Assembly: GCA_937863185.1 (NCBI GenBank) | Contig: CALMEG010000036.1 | Coordinates: 1-33,628, forward strand | DNA from: an uncultured Paracoccaceae bacterium | GTDB lineage: Bacteria > Pseudomonadota > Alphaproteobacteria > Rhodobacterales > Rhodobacteraceae | Reading direction: 5' to 3' | DNA: 33,628 nucleotides | Shown: positions 1 through 6,498 of the stretch, piece after piece | Numbering within the stretch: position 1 is the stretch's first letter | Layout: every line of letters begins with the position of its first letter | Position numbers and translations under genes: made by a program | Notes under the pieces: model-generated | Told to the model about the DNA's origin: nothing | The model's database searches: none | What the model saw: only the letters and a program-made list of their open reading frames with translations

Positions 1-664
1 GATCGTCCTTCGTCGGGTCGATCAGCACATCCGCGCCGAAGCGGCGCGCCATCTCCAGCCGTTCGGGCGAGACATCGAGCGCGATCACCCGCGCCCCCAT
101 CGCCTTGGCCAGCAACGTCCCGCTAAGCCCGACCGGCCCCAGCCCGAAGATCCCGAGGGTCTCATCCCCCATCAGGTTCAGCCGCTTCAGTGCTCCGAAG
201 GCCGTGCCGGTGCCGCAGGCGGCCGCGGCACCGGCCTTGAAGGACAGGTCGTCCGGCATCTTGATGACGGTATGCGCGGGCACCTTCATGTAACGCGCAT
301 GCGCGCCATCGGCATCCAGACCGCCGAAGGTGCGCTTGTGCTCGGACCCGCAGATCTGGGTCCAGCCCGAGCGACACGAATGACAGACGCGGCAGCCGTC
401 GTAATGATGCACGACGACCCGGTCGCCGATCTTTGCCTGCTGGGGCAGGACCGCGGCGCCCACCTCGACGATCACGCCGCAGGGCTCGTGCCCGGCGATG
501 ACCAGCTGGTCGGGCCGGCGCCGCGGGCCGCGATACTGGTGCAGGTCGGTGCCGCACATGCCCGAGGCCCTGATCTCGAGGATCACCTCGTCCAGCCCTG
601 GGGTCGGATCGGGGCGTTCCATAAGTTCGAGTTCACGTTCGCCAAGAAAAACAACAGCTTTCAT
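1..664 (-). CDS. Zinc-dependent alcohol dehydrogenase, medium-chain (partial, C-terminus outside window)
   Basis: Reading the complement from ATG at 664 gives an open frame to the window edge, about 221 residues of a family that is usually about 340. The start MKAVVFLGERELEL is typical of threonine/sorbitol-dehydrogenase-like MDR enzymes. Catalytic zinc ligands are visible as Cys37 (GMCGTD) and His59-Glu60 (GHEPCG). The structural zinc loop has its four cysteines (CRVCHSCRSGWTQIC). The Rossmann motif GLGPVGLSG follows. AAGGAA lies about 7 nt upstream of the ATG. It is the last visible gene of the TRAP/MBL operon, 72 bp after the hydrolase, so it probably oxidises an alcohol or hydroxy-acid made from the imported substrate. 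The family call is firm; the substrate is unknown. Confidence 0.93.
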   Translation of the reverse strand, partial: MKAVVFLGERELELMERPDPTPGLDEVILEIRASGMCGTDLHQYRGPRRRPDQLVIAGHEPCGVIVEVGAAVLPQQAKIGDRVVVHHYDGCRVCHSCRSGWTQICGSEHKRTFGGLDADGAHARYMKVPAHTVIKMPDDLSFKAGAAAACGTGTAFGALKRLNLMGDETLGIFGLGPVGLSGTLLAKAMGARVIALDVSPERLEMARRFGADVLIDPTKDD

Positions 665-693
665 GCGCTTGTTCCTTATTTGCTTTTGCGGAT

Positions 694-719
694 CGCATCG
701 GCCGCACAGCGCGGATGCG
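694..719 (-). promoter_or_regulatory. Intergenic stem-loop between hydrolase and dehydrogenase genes
   Basis: CGCATC at 694-699 pairs with GATGCG at 714-719, with a further short GC stem inside. It lies in the 72-bp gap between two co-directional genes and has no T-run, so an mRNA-processing or stability role is more likely than termination. This is weak evidence from pairing alone. Confidence 0.25.
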
Positions 720-736
720 GTGTGGTTGTCAGGGAT

Positions 737-1600
737 TCACCAGTCGACGGTGTCGTAATCGAAGGCAAAGCCGTCCCCCTTGCGGCGGAAGAAGCCCGCC
801 GAGGGCAGCGGAAAATGGATGGTGCAGATCAGGGCGTCCGTATCGGCATGGGTTTCCATGAACTTCAGCCGGGTCGCCGCCCCCTGATCCTTGTCCCAGT
901 CGATCGCGTTGTGCCAATGGGGTTTCACGAACTGGATTGGAGAGTGGAACAGATCGCCCGTGATGATCGCATGTTCGCCCTGCGATCGGGCATGCACGCA
1001 GACATGATCGGGCGTATGCCCCGGCGAGGGTTCAAGCCAGACGTGATCGTCCAGCGCGAAATCGTTCTGGACAAGCTCTGCCCGCCCGGCCTCGACCACG
1101 GGCAGCACGTTGCTGCGGTAGATGTAGTTGTCCACCCCGGCCCAGTGCTCGTATTCCTTCTTCGAGAAGATATACCGCGCATTCGGGAAGGTCGGCACCC
1201 AGCGGCCATCCTCGAGCCGGGTGTTCCAGCCGGTGTGATCGGTGTGCAGATGGGTGCACATGACGAAGTCGATATCCTCGAATGTCAGGCCATGGGCGTT
1301 CAGCGCCGTGACGAACCGCGCGTGATCGTTGCGATGCCATTCGGGATATTGCGGCAGCTCCTTGTGCGCGCCCACGCAGGTGTCGACCATGATGTTGTGG
1401 TGAGGCGTCTGGATGACATAGCTTTGCATCGGCATCTTCAGGCGCCAAGTCTCGCGATCCAGGGCATCGGGGCACAGCCAGTCCAGATGCGGCGCCCAGT
1501 CTTCCGGCGTGGTGTCCTTGAAGAAGAAATCCACATCGGCGGTCCAGATCGACTCGACCACGCGCCGCAGGCGCAGGTTTCCAAGGGGTCGGTAGGCCAT
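737..1600 (-). CDS. MBL-fold metallo-hydrolase (lactonase-like)
   Basis: The 287-residue protein starts at ATG 1600, preceded by AAAGGAGAGAGCAA; the frame is open further upstream but that part overlaps dctM. The binuclear metal site is complete: HLHTDH (His117, His119, Asp121, His122), His195 in SPGHTPDH, Asp216 in TGDLFH and His262 in TIHFP. This order is that of the COG0491 family, which includes N-acyl-homoserine lactonases and other lactone or ester hydrolases. No signal peptide is seen, so it is cytoplasmic. It lies 44 bp after dctM and 72 bp before a zinc dehydrogenase, which suggests hydrolysis of the imported compound or of an oxidation product such as a lactone. That pathway role is inference. 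Confidence 0.9.
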   Translation of the reverse strand: MAYRPLGNLRLRRVVESIWTADVDFFFKDTTPEDWAPHLDWLCPDALDRETWRLKMPMQSYVIQTPHHNIMVDTCVGAHKELPQYPEWHRNDHARFVTALNAHGLTFEDIDFVMCTHLHTDHTGWNTRLEDGRWVPTFPNARYIFSKKEYEHWAGVDNYIYRSNVLPVVEAGRAELVQNDFALDDHVWLEPSPGHTPDHVCVHARSQGEHAIITGDLFHSPIQFVKPHWHNAIDWDKDQGAATRLKFMETHADTDALICTIHFPLPSAGFFRRKGDGFAFDYDTVDW

Positions 1601-1644
1601 TTGCTCTCTCCTTTGCCATGGCGGCGGATACGCCCCGCCCGGCC

Positions 1645-2931
1645 TCAGTTCATGGTGGACGGCAGCCAGGTCACAAGGCCCGGAAAGACGACCAGAAGCA
1701 GGATCAGAAGGATGTGCGAGACGACATGCGGGAAAGATCCGCGGAAAATCTGTCCGACAGGAATCCCGCTGTATTTCGAGATCACGAAGACGTTGAACCC
1801 CAGTGGCGGCGTCACCATGCCGACCTCGGCGGTGATGATGGTGATGACGGCGATCCAGTAGGGATTGAAGCCGAGGCTCTGCATCAGCGGCGACACGATC
1901 GGCACGGTCACGATCAGCATCGTCACGAGGTCCATGAAGCAGCCCAGCACCAGGTAAAGCGCGATCACCAGCGCAAGAACCATCCACCGGTTGATCTGCG
2001 CCTCGGAGATGAAGCCGATGATGTCCTGCGGCACCTGCGCCAGCGTGACGAAATAGCCGAACACCTGCGCCCCGATCATGATCAGCGCGATCATGCAGCT
2101 TGCCTCGACCGAAGAGATGAGGGCATCTGCCAGTTGCCGCAGCGAGACCCTGCGGTAGAAGCACAGCAGCAGGGCCGCAAGCGCCCCGAGCGCCGAGGTT
2201 TCAGACGGCGTGGCGATCCCGAGATAGATGAACCCCGTCACCAGCACGAACAGCACGAGGAACGCCCAGGCCGATCCGAGCGAGCGGATCTTTTCGCGCA
2301 GCGAATAGCCCTGCGCATTGGGCGCGGCCGAGGGTTTGCGCCAGACCCAGACGGTGACGGTCAGCATGATCGTCAGCGTCACGAGGATGCCCGGCACCAG
2401 CCCCGCCATCAGCAGGTATCCCACGCGCAGATCGGCGATCAGCGCATAAAGCACCATGGCGACGCTTGGCGGGATCAGCATCGCAAGTGCCCCCGAGATC
2501 GCGGCCACGCCCGAGGCGAGGCGCGGATCGTAGCCCTGTTTGATCATGCCCGGAATGCTGGTCGAGGCGAGCGTCGCGGCCGCAGCCGTGCTCGAACCCG
2601 ACACCGCGCCGAACGAAGCGCCGGTCAGCGCCGTGGCATGTGCAAGCCCGCCCGGCACGCGCCCCATCCATTTCTTGGCAACCTCGAAAAGCTCGTCGCT
2701 GACCCCGCTGGCGATGATGAGATTGGCCATCAGGATGAACATCGGGATGGCGATGAAGGCAAAGACCTGCACCGAGGACAGCGGCGTCGTGGTCAGGATG
2801 CCCAGCACAAGTTCCGGCCCCATCAGAACATAGATCCCGGCCGCGCCGGCAACGATGAAGGTCAGCGCCACCGGCAGGCCAAGCGCGAGCAGAAGCAGGA
2901 AGGTTCCGACACCGATTGCGGTCGCCATCAT
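1645..2931 (-). CDS. dctM: TRAP transporter large permease, DctM family
   Basis: 428 residues, the normal length for the 12-helix TRAP large subunit, with many hydrophobic segments from the N-terminus on. Recognisable stretches are the early ALGLPVALTFIVAGAAG, the GSSTAAAATLASTSIPGM region that belongs to the substrate/sodium path, and the C-terminal TPPLGFNVFVISKYSG, highly typical of DctM. It overlaps dctQ by 4 nt (ATGA), which implies translational coupling. A second ATG follows directly, so the start could be 3 nt later. It would form the QM membrane complex and drive sodium-coupled import of a substrate delivered by DctP. Confidence 0.96.
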   Translation of the reverse strand: MMATAIGVGTFLLLLALGLPVALTFIVAGAAGIYVLMGPELVLGILTTTPLSSVQVFAFIAIPMFILMANLIIASGVSDELFEVAKKWMGRVPGGLAHATALTGASFGAVSGSSTAAAATLASTSIPGMIKQGYDPRLASGVAAISGALAMLIPPSVAMVLYALIADLRVGYLLMAGLVPGILVTLTIMLTVTVWVWRKPSAAPNAQGYSLREKIRSLGSAWAFLVLFVLVTGFIYLGIATPSETSALGALAALLLCFYRRVSLRQLADALISSVEASCMIALIMIGAQVFGYFVTLAQVPQDIIGFISEAQINRWMVLALVIALYLVLGCFMDLVTMLIVTVPIVSPLMQSLGFNPYWIAVITIITAEVGMVTPPLGFNVFVISKYSGIPVGQIFRGSFPHVVSHILLILLLVVFPGLVTWLPSTMN

Positions 2932-3500
2932 GCAGCCCTTTCCGTTTCAGGGGTGTAGCCGCCCTTGGTCCGTGCCGGATAAGCGAGCGCATCCGACGAG
3001 GTCGCGGCAGACCAGAGATTTGCGATGGATGCATGGCACAGGCGCACCGCAAGCAGGCCAAGGCCGACCGGCACCAGAACCTTGCTCAGCCAGACCGGCG
3101 CGGGATGCCCGCCGCCGGTGGTTTCGCCGTTGATCCAGCTTTCCCACGCGATCCGCCCGCCCCCAAGTGCCATTTCGGCGACGGGATAGGCCGCGACCAG
3201 GAAAAGGACGCCCAGGATGAGGTGCACCATGCGGTCGGGGAAGGCGCTGGTGATCGCATCCACGGCCACATGTCCGCCGCGCCGGAACGTGTATGAAAAG
3301 GCGCAGAACATCGAGGCGGGAAGCAGGTAAAGAACCACCGCATCCGCCGTGAATCCGAAGGGATTGTTGAACAGATACCGCATCGACGCATCCAGCGCGA
3401 CAAGCACCATCAGTGCAAACACCGCAACACATGCGATGATAAGGGCAAGCCACTCGATCCAGCCGATGGCCTTGTCGCTTGCGACAAGCATGCGTTCCAT
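2928..3500 (-). CDS. dctQ: TRAP transporter small permease, DctQ family
   Basis: I chose the ATG at 3500 because AGGAGG lies 10 nt upstream. The open frame extends 25 residues further but that extension is polar and unlike the family. The 190-residue product has four hydrophobic segments: near residues 11-33 (WIEWLALIIACVAVFALM), around 45-65, around 90-110, and a last one near 145-165. That is the usual 4-helix DctQ pattern. DASMRYLFNNPFGFTAD after helix 1 is a typical DctQ stretch. It pairs with DctM, to which it is coupled by a 4-nt overlap, and it lies 95 bp after dctP. Confidence 0.93.
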   Translation of the reverse strand: MERMLVASDKAIGWIEWLALIIACVAVFALMVLVALDASMRYLFNNPFGFTADAVVLYLLPASMFCAFSYTFRRGGHVAVDAITSAFPDRMVHLILGVLFLVAAYPVAEMALGGGRIAWESWINGETTGGGHPAPVWLSKVLVPVGLGLLAVRLCHASIANLWSAATSSDALAYPARTKGGYTPETERAA

Positions 3501-3560
3501 GCCGCGCCTCCTGCTTGGGGTTTCGTTCCCGGAGTCCATTGAGATCGTCCTGGCCGGAGC

Positions 3561-3585
3561 GGATGGCGATCCCAAATCGCCATCC
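3561..3585 (-). promoter_or_regulatory. Intercistronic stem-loop after dctP
   Basis: A perfect 10-bp inverted repeat, GGATGGCGAT and ATCGCCATCC, separated by 5 nt, lies 11 bp after the dctP stop and 60 bp before dctQ. There is no T-run after it on the minus strand. Such hairpins behind solute-binding-protein genes commonly protect the upstream message or lower read-through, so that binding protein exceeds permease. That role is inference. Confidence 0.6.
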
Positions 3586-3595
3586 GTCCGATCGG

Positions 3596-4621
3596 TTACT
3601 TGCCCGCGGCAAGGGCCGCGCGATACGCCTCAAGCGTGGCGGTGCCGGGCTTGCCCTGTGCGTCGACGCTGGCAGCCCAGTCGATGCCGACGCTTTCAAG
3701 CGTCTTGTCCATCGCCTGGCGGTCCGCATCGGTCGCCTGGTAGATCTCGACGCCCTCGTCGCGCGCGCCTGCCATTTCGGTCGCCTCGAGGTCATCCATG
3801 TAGCGGCACAGGTTCTGCTCTGCGACCTTGCCTGCCTCGACCAGTGCGCTTTGCACGTCTTCGGGCAGGGCCCGGAACTTCTTCTCCGAGATGCTGAAGA
3901 ACACCGACCCCTGGCCAAACGGATAGCCGGTGAAGGCATGTTTAGCGACATCGCGCAGCCCGTAGGCCTTGGCCGCCGCGAACGAGGTCATGACCGCATC
4001 GACGGTGCCGCGCGCGGCCGCCTCGTAGATCTCGCCGCTGGGAACCTTGACCCCGACAGCGTCAAGCGCGCTGACCGAAAGCTCCATCCCCGCGCCGGCG
4101 GGGCGCAGCTTCTTGCCGGCAAAGGCTTCGGGCGCAGCGATTTCCACCCGGCTGTGAACCGAATAGGGCGGCATGGTTTCATAGGTCAGGACACGAATGC
4201 CGCTTGGCGCATATTCGCTGTCATGGATGATGCCACCCGGATCGCCAAGCGCGCGGAACGCATTTGCGGCCTCGCAAGAGCTATAGGCATTGCCGGGCAT
4301 CTCGAGCACGCCCGACAGCGGCCATTTCGCGGTTTCGTAGCTTGGCGCCACCTCGAGGACATCCGCAACACCAAGCTGCGCCATGTTCAGCATTTCGGTT
4401 GCCTTTCCCAGCTGCTCGGCCGGGAAATACTGCCATTCGACGCGCCCGCCGGTCAGCCGGGTCACTTCGTCCATGAAGACCTGCGAGCCTTCGGTGACCA
4501 TATAGTGCGACGGCGGCAGGAAGCCCGCCATCCGCAGGGTGATCGTTTCCTGGGCGCAGGCGCCCTGAACCGCGCCGCACATGCCGACAACTCCGGCGAT
4601 GCCGGCAATGGATCTTTTCAT
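3596..4621 (-). CDS. dctP: TRAP transporter solute-binding protein, DctP family
   Basis: Two ATGs lie side by side at 4624 and 4621. GGAGG is 2 nt from the first and 5 nt from the second, so I chose 4621 (341 residues). The N-terminus is a classic signal peptide (MKRSIAGIAGVVGMCGA, cleavage near AQ/ET), placing it in the periplasm. The body has the DctP pattern: TLRMAGFLPPSHY, then EVTRLTGGRVEWQYFPAEQLG, then GKKLRPAGAG, whose arginine corresponds to the residue that grips the substrate carboxylate in DctP proteins. This hints at an organic acid. It is the first gene of the operon dctP-dctQ-dctM-hydrolase-dehydrogenase. The exact ligand cannot be read from sequence. Confidence 0.95.
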   Translation of the reverse strand: MKRSIAGIAGVVGMCGAVQGACAQETITLRMAGFLPPSHYMVTEGSQVFMDEVTRLTGGRVEWQYFPAEQLGKATEMLNMAQLGVADVLEVAPSYETAKWPLSGVLEMPGNAYSSCEAANAFRALGDPGGIIHDSEYAPSGIRVLTYETMPPYSVHSRVEIAAPEAFAGKKLRPAGAGMELSVSALDAVGVKVPSGEIYEAAARGTVDAVMTSFAAAKAYGLRDVAKHAFTGYPFGQGSVFFSISEKKFRALPEDVQSALVEAGKVAEQNLCRYMDDLEATEMAGARDEGVEIYQATDADRQAMDKTLESVGIDWAASVDAQGKPGTATLEAYRAALAAGK

Positions 4622-4768
4622 CATTTCCTCCACGTCATGCGCCTTGGCGCATTTTAAATGCCCCCGGTGACATGGTTGCGCGAAGTGCCTGCGCCCCGAT
4701 CCGCCCCGAAAGCCCCTTTGCTTTTGCGCGACCCTCAATCGGCGCAGAAGCAGCTCCCTGACTCAAAA

Positions 4769-4799
4769 CTAGATTAAACATTCTAGATTGTAAAGTCTA
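4769..4799. promoter_or_regulatory. Candidate operator upstream of dctP (CTAGA half-site cluster)
   Basis: The 368-bp gap between dctP (minus) and the sigma-54 gene (plus) is GC-rich except for a short AT-rich island here. The island holds CTAGA-N8-TCTAG (4769-4786), overlapping a second dyad TAGA-N8-TCTA (4784-4799), so three half-sites recur about every 14 bp. CTAGATT also appears as a direct repeat (4769, 4783). This is the likeliest promoter/operator zone for the TRAP operon. No regulator gene for it is visible in the window. In the rest of the gap I see only a TTGCAG/CTGCAA pair (4803, 4836). Confidence 0.45.
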
Positions 4800-4989
4800 A
4801 TATTGCAGCATGAGGGATCTGCCCTAAACTCCGGCCTGCAATGGTCGTTGAGGACGGCAGTATTTCGGGGGGTGATGGGTAGGGCATATGACGTGCGGGG
4901 GGGCGCTCTCTTATTTCAGGTTCAGTGCCATAATCGTCGCGGCATACCGGGTGACTTGCCTGTGCGCTTGCAGGTTCCTAGGATTACAC

Positions 4990-6297
4990 ATGCTCTCGTC
5001 TCCTCAGATCGTTGCCAGACAGGCATCAGATATCGCGATGACGCCCGACCTGCGGCGTGCGATCGGCTTGTTGAAGCTTTCCAATCGGGAATTGGCGGCC
5101 GTGCTGGAGGGAGAAGCGCGCGTGAATGCCGCGCTTGCCTTGCGTATTCCCGCCCCGGATCTGGCACTAAGCCTTTTCCGCCCGCCGTCGCGGCGGCAGC
5201 CTCCGCCGGCGATGCCGGGTGTGGGGGGCGGAATGGCCGAATCCCTGGGGGTTGCGGGCAGTCCGGGGCTGCATGAGCACATCATGTCCGAACTGCGCTT
5301 GTTGCTGCGCTCGACAGAGGAGATGGAGATTGCCGAGGCGCTTGCGCTTTCGGTCTCTCCCTGGGGGTGGCTAGACCGTGGAACGGGGGATATTGCGCAG
5401 GAACTGGGTCGGCCGGTCGCCCGCGTCGATGCTGTTCTTGCTCGGGCGCAACAGATCGAGCCTGCCGGGCTTTTGGCGCGCGACTTGCGCGAATGCCTGT
5501 ACCTTCAGGCCCGCGAGCGGGACTTGCTGACCCCGACGATGGTTTGCGTGCTTGATCACCTCGACCTGCTTGGGGGTGGAAAGCTTGAGAACCTTGCGCG
5601 GCTTGCCGGCACCGATGTTGCAGAGGTCGCGGCCACCTTGCAGATGATCCGCGGTTTCGATCCGAAACCAGGCTTGCGTTTCGATCCGGCGCCCCCGGCC
5701 GATAGCGAGCCGGATATCCTTGTGCGGCGCAAGGCCGGGGGATGGGCGGTCGAACTGAACCGCTCGACCCTGCCCGAGGTGCAGGTCGATCAGGAGGGCC
5801 CCCATGCCCCCGAGCAGCGCCGCAAGGCCGAAGTTCTGGTTCGTGCGGTCAATCGGCGCAATGATACGCTGCTCAGGCTGGGGGTGGAAATCGTGCAGCG
5901 CCAGCAGGCGTGGCTTGAAAGTGGTCCGTCGCTGCTTGCGCCGATGAACTTTGCCTCGCTCGCGGCCGCGTTGGATCTGCACGAGACGACGGTGGGTCGG
6001 CTGGCCGCCGGGCGGATGATGGCCACCCCGCGCGGCACGGTGACCCTGCGGGCCTTGTGCAGCCCCGCAATCGCAACGCGTGACGGCAACCGGATCTCTG
6101 CCGTGGCACTGCGGCACCGTATTGCGGCGCTGATCGCGCAAGAGGGGCCGCGCCCTCTGAGCGATGCGCAGATCATGGCGCGCCTGGAGGCAGAGGGGCT
6201 TTTGCTGGCCCGTCGCACGGTCGCCAAATATCGCACGCAGATGGGGATCGCCAGTGCGGCCGAACGTGGCGCAGACCGGGCGCCGCCGCGCGTGTGA
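4990..6297 (+). CDS. rpoN: RNA polymerase sigma-54 factor (paralogous copy)
   Basis: From ATG 4990 (AGGA about 9 nt upstream) the product is 435 residues. Region I is present near residues 5-45 (IVARQASDIAMTPDLRRAIGLLKLSNREL), matching the activator-responsive N-terminus. A core-binding domain follows. The RpoN box ARRTVAKYR at about residues 407-415, which reads the -24 GG element, is intact. The frame is open to 4888, but the extra 34 residues do not look like sigma-54. Housekeeping rpoN usually lies beside lptB and hpf; here it precedes a transporter operon and is followed by two -24/-12 promoters and an activator gene. That suggests a dedicated paralogue, as in Rhodobacter species with several rpoN copies. 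Confidence 0.94.
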   Translation: MLSSPQIVARQASDIAMTPDLRRAIGLLKLSNRELAAVLEGEARVNAALALRIPAPDLALSLFRPPSRRQPPPAMPGVGGGMAESLGVAGSPGLHEHIMSELRLLLRSTEEMEIAEALALSVSPWGWLDRGTGDIAQELGRPVARVDAVLARAQQIEPAGLLARDLRECLYLQARERDLLTPTMVCVLDHLDLLGGGKLENLARLAGTDVAEVAATLQMIRGFDPKPGLRFDPAPPADSEPDILVRRKAGGWAVELNRSTLPEVQVDQEGPHAPEQRRKAEVLVRAVNRRNDTLLRLGVEIVQRQQAWLESGPSLLAPMNFASLAAALDLHETTVGRLAAGRMMATPRGTVTLRALCSPAIATRDGNRISAVALRHRIAALIAQEGPRPLSDAQIMARLEAEGLLLARRTVAKYRTQMGIASAAERGADRAPPRV

Positions 6298-6308
6298 GCG
6301 TCACGCGC
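6288..6308 (+). terminator. GC-rich hairpin over the rpoN stop codon
   Basis: GCGCGTG (6288-6294) pairs perfectly with CACGCGC (6302-6308) around a 7-nt loop containing the TGA stop. No U-tract follows. CACGCGC can instead pair with another GCGCGTG at 6323-6329, so two exclusive hairpins are possible. It may terminate or attenuate rpoN reading into the next operon. Its right edge touches the proposed activator site. Confidence 0.35.
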
Positions 6309-6330
6309 CTTGCGCGAAATCCGCGCGTGG
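6308..6330 (+). promoter_or_regulatory. Candidate upstream activator site (copy 1) for the sigma-54 activator
   Basis: The core TGCGCGAAATCCGCGCG contains a perfect dyad GCGCG-AAATC-CGCGC. The same 23-bp block recurs at 14045-14067 with 20 of 23 identities. Its left edge lies 112 bp before the -24 element of the promoter at 6420. Position and recurrence fit an enhancer-like site for the activator encoded at 13023-14018. Confidence 0.65.
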
Positions 6331-6362
6331 AAGGTGCCTGCATTCGTAGCTCTCAGGGCTTG

Positions 6363-6379
6363 TGTTTCAAAACGAAACA
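6363..6379 (+). promoter_or_regulatory. Inverted repeat TGTTTC-N5-GAAACA upstream of the ABC operon
   Basis: TGTTTCAAAACGAAACA is a perfect 6-bp dyad with a 5-nt spacer, and a further GTTTC follows at once. It lies 41 bp before the -24 element. It is not repeated at the second sigma-54 promoter, so it may bind a different regulator or an integration host-type factor. Confidence 0.35.
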
Positions 6380-6417
6380 GTTTCAGTATGTTAGCGTGAA
6401 TTGCCCGGTGCCGCCTT

Positions 6418-6436
6418 GCTGGCACGTTTCCTGCAT
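6418..6436 (+). promoter_or_regulatory. Sigma-54 (-24/-12) promoter of the ABC transporter operon
   Basis: GCTGGCACGTTTCCTGCAT matches the sigma-54 consensus TGGCAC-N5-TTGCA with correct GG-to-GC spacing and one mismatch (C for the first T of the -12 box). Expected transcription start is about 6445-6448, giving a leader of roughly 50 nt before the ATG at 6499. The same non-consensus -12 box occurs in the second promoter at 14124. Confidence 0.8.
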
Positions 6437-6498
6437 CCCATTGAATGTCCATTCAAGATGACCGCTGCGCCCAAGCGCAGACGAACAGGGAGTTAAAG

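Noticed and set aside
694..719. Terminator between hydrolase and dehydrogenase
   Set aside because: The stem is short and lacks a U-tract, and the genes look co-transcribed, so it is listed only as a weak stem-loop.
272..1861. 529-codon plus-strand open frame opposite the dehydrogenase and hydrolase genes
   Set aside because: The minus strand encodes complete metal-site motifs here, while this frame shows none and crosses three genes.
4888..4989. 34-residue N-terminal extension of the sigma-54 protein
   Set aside because: The extension is Cys/Phe-rich and unlike sigma-54 region I, which starts properly at ATG 4990.
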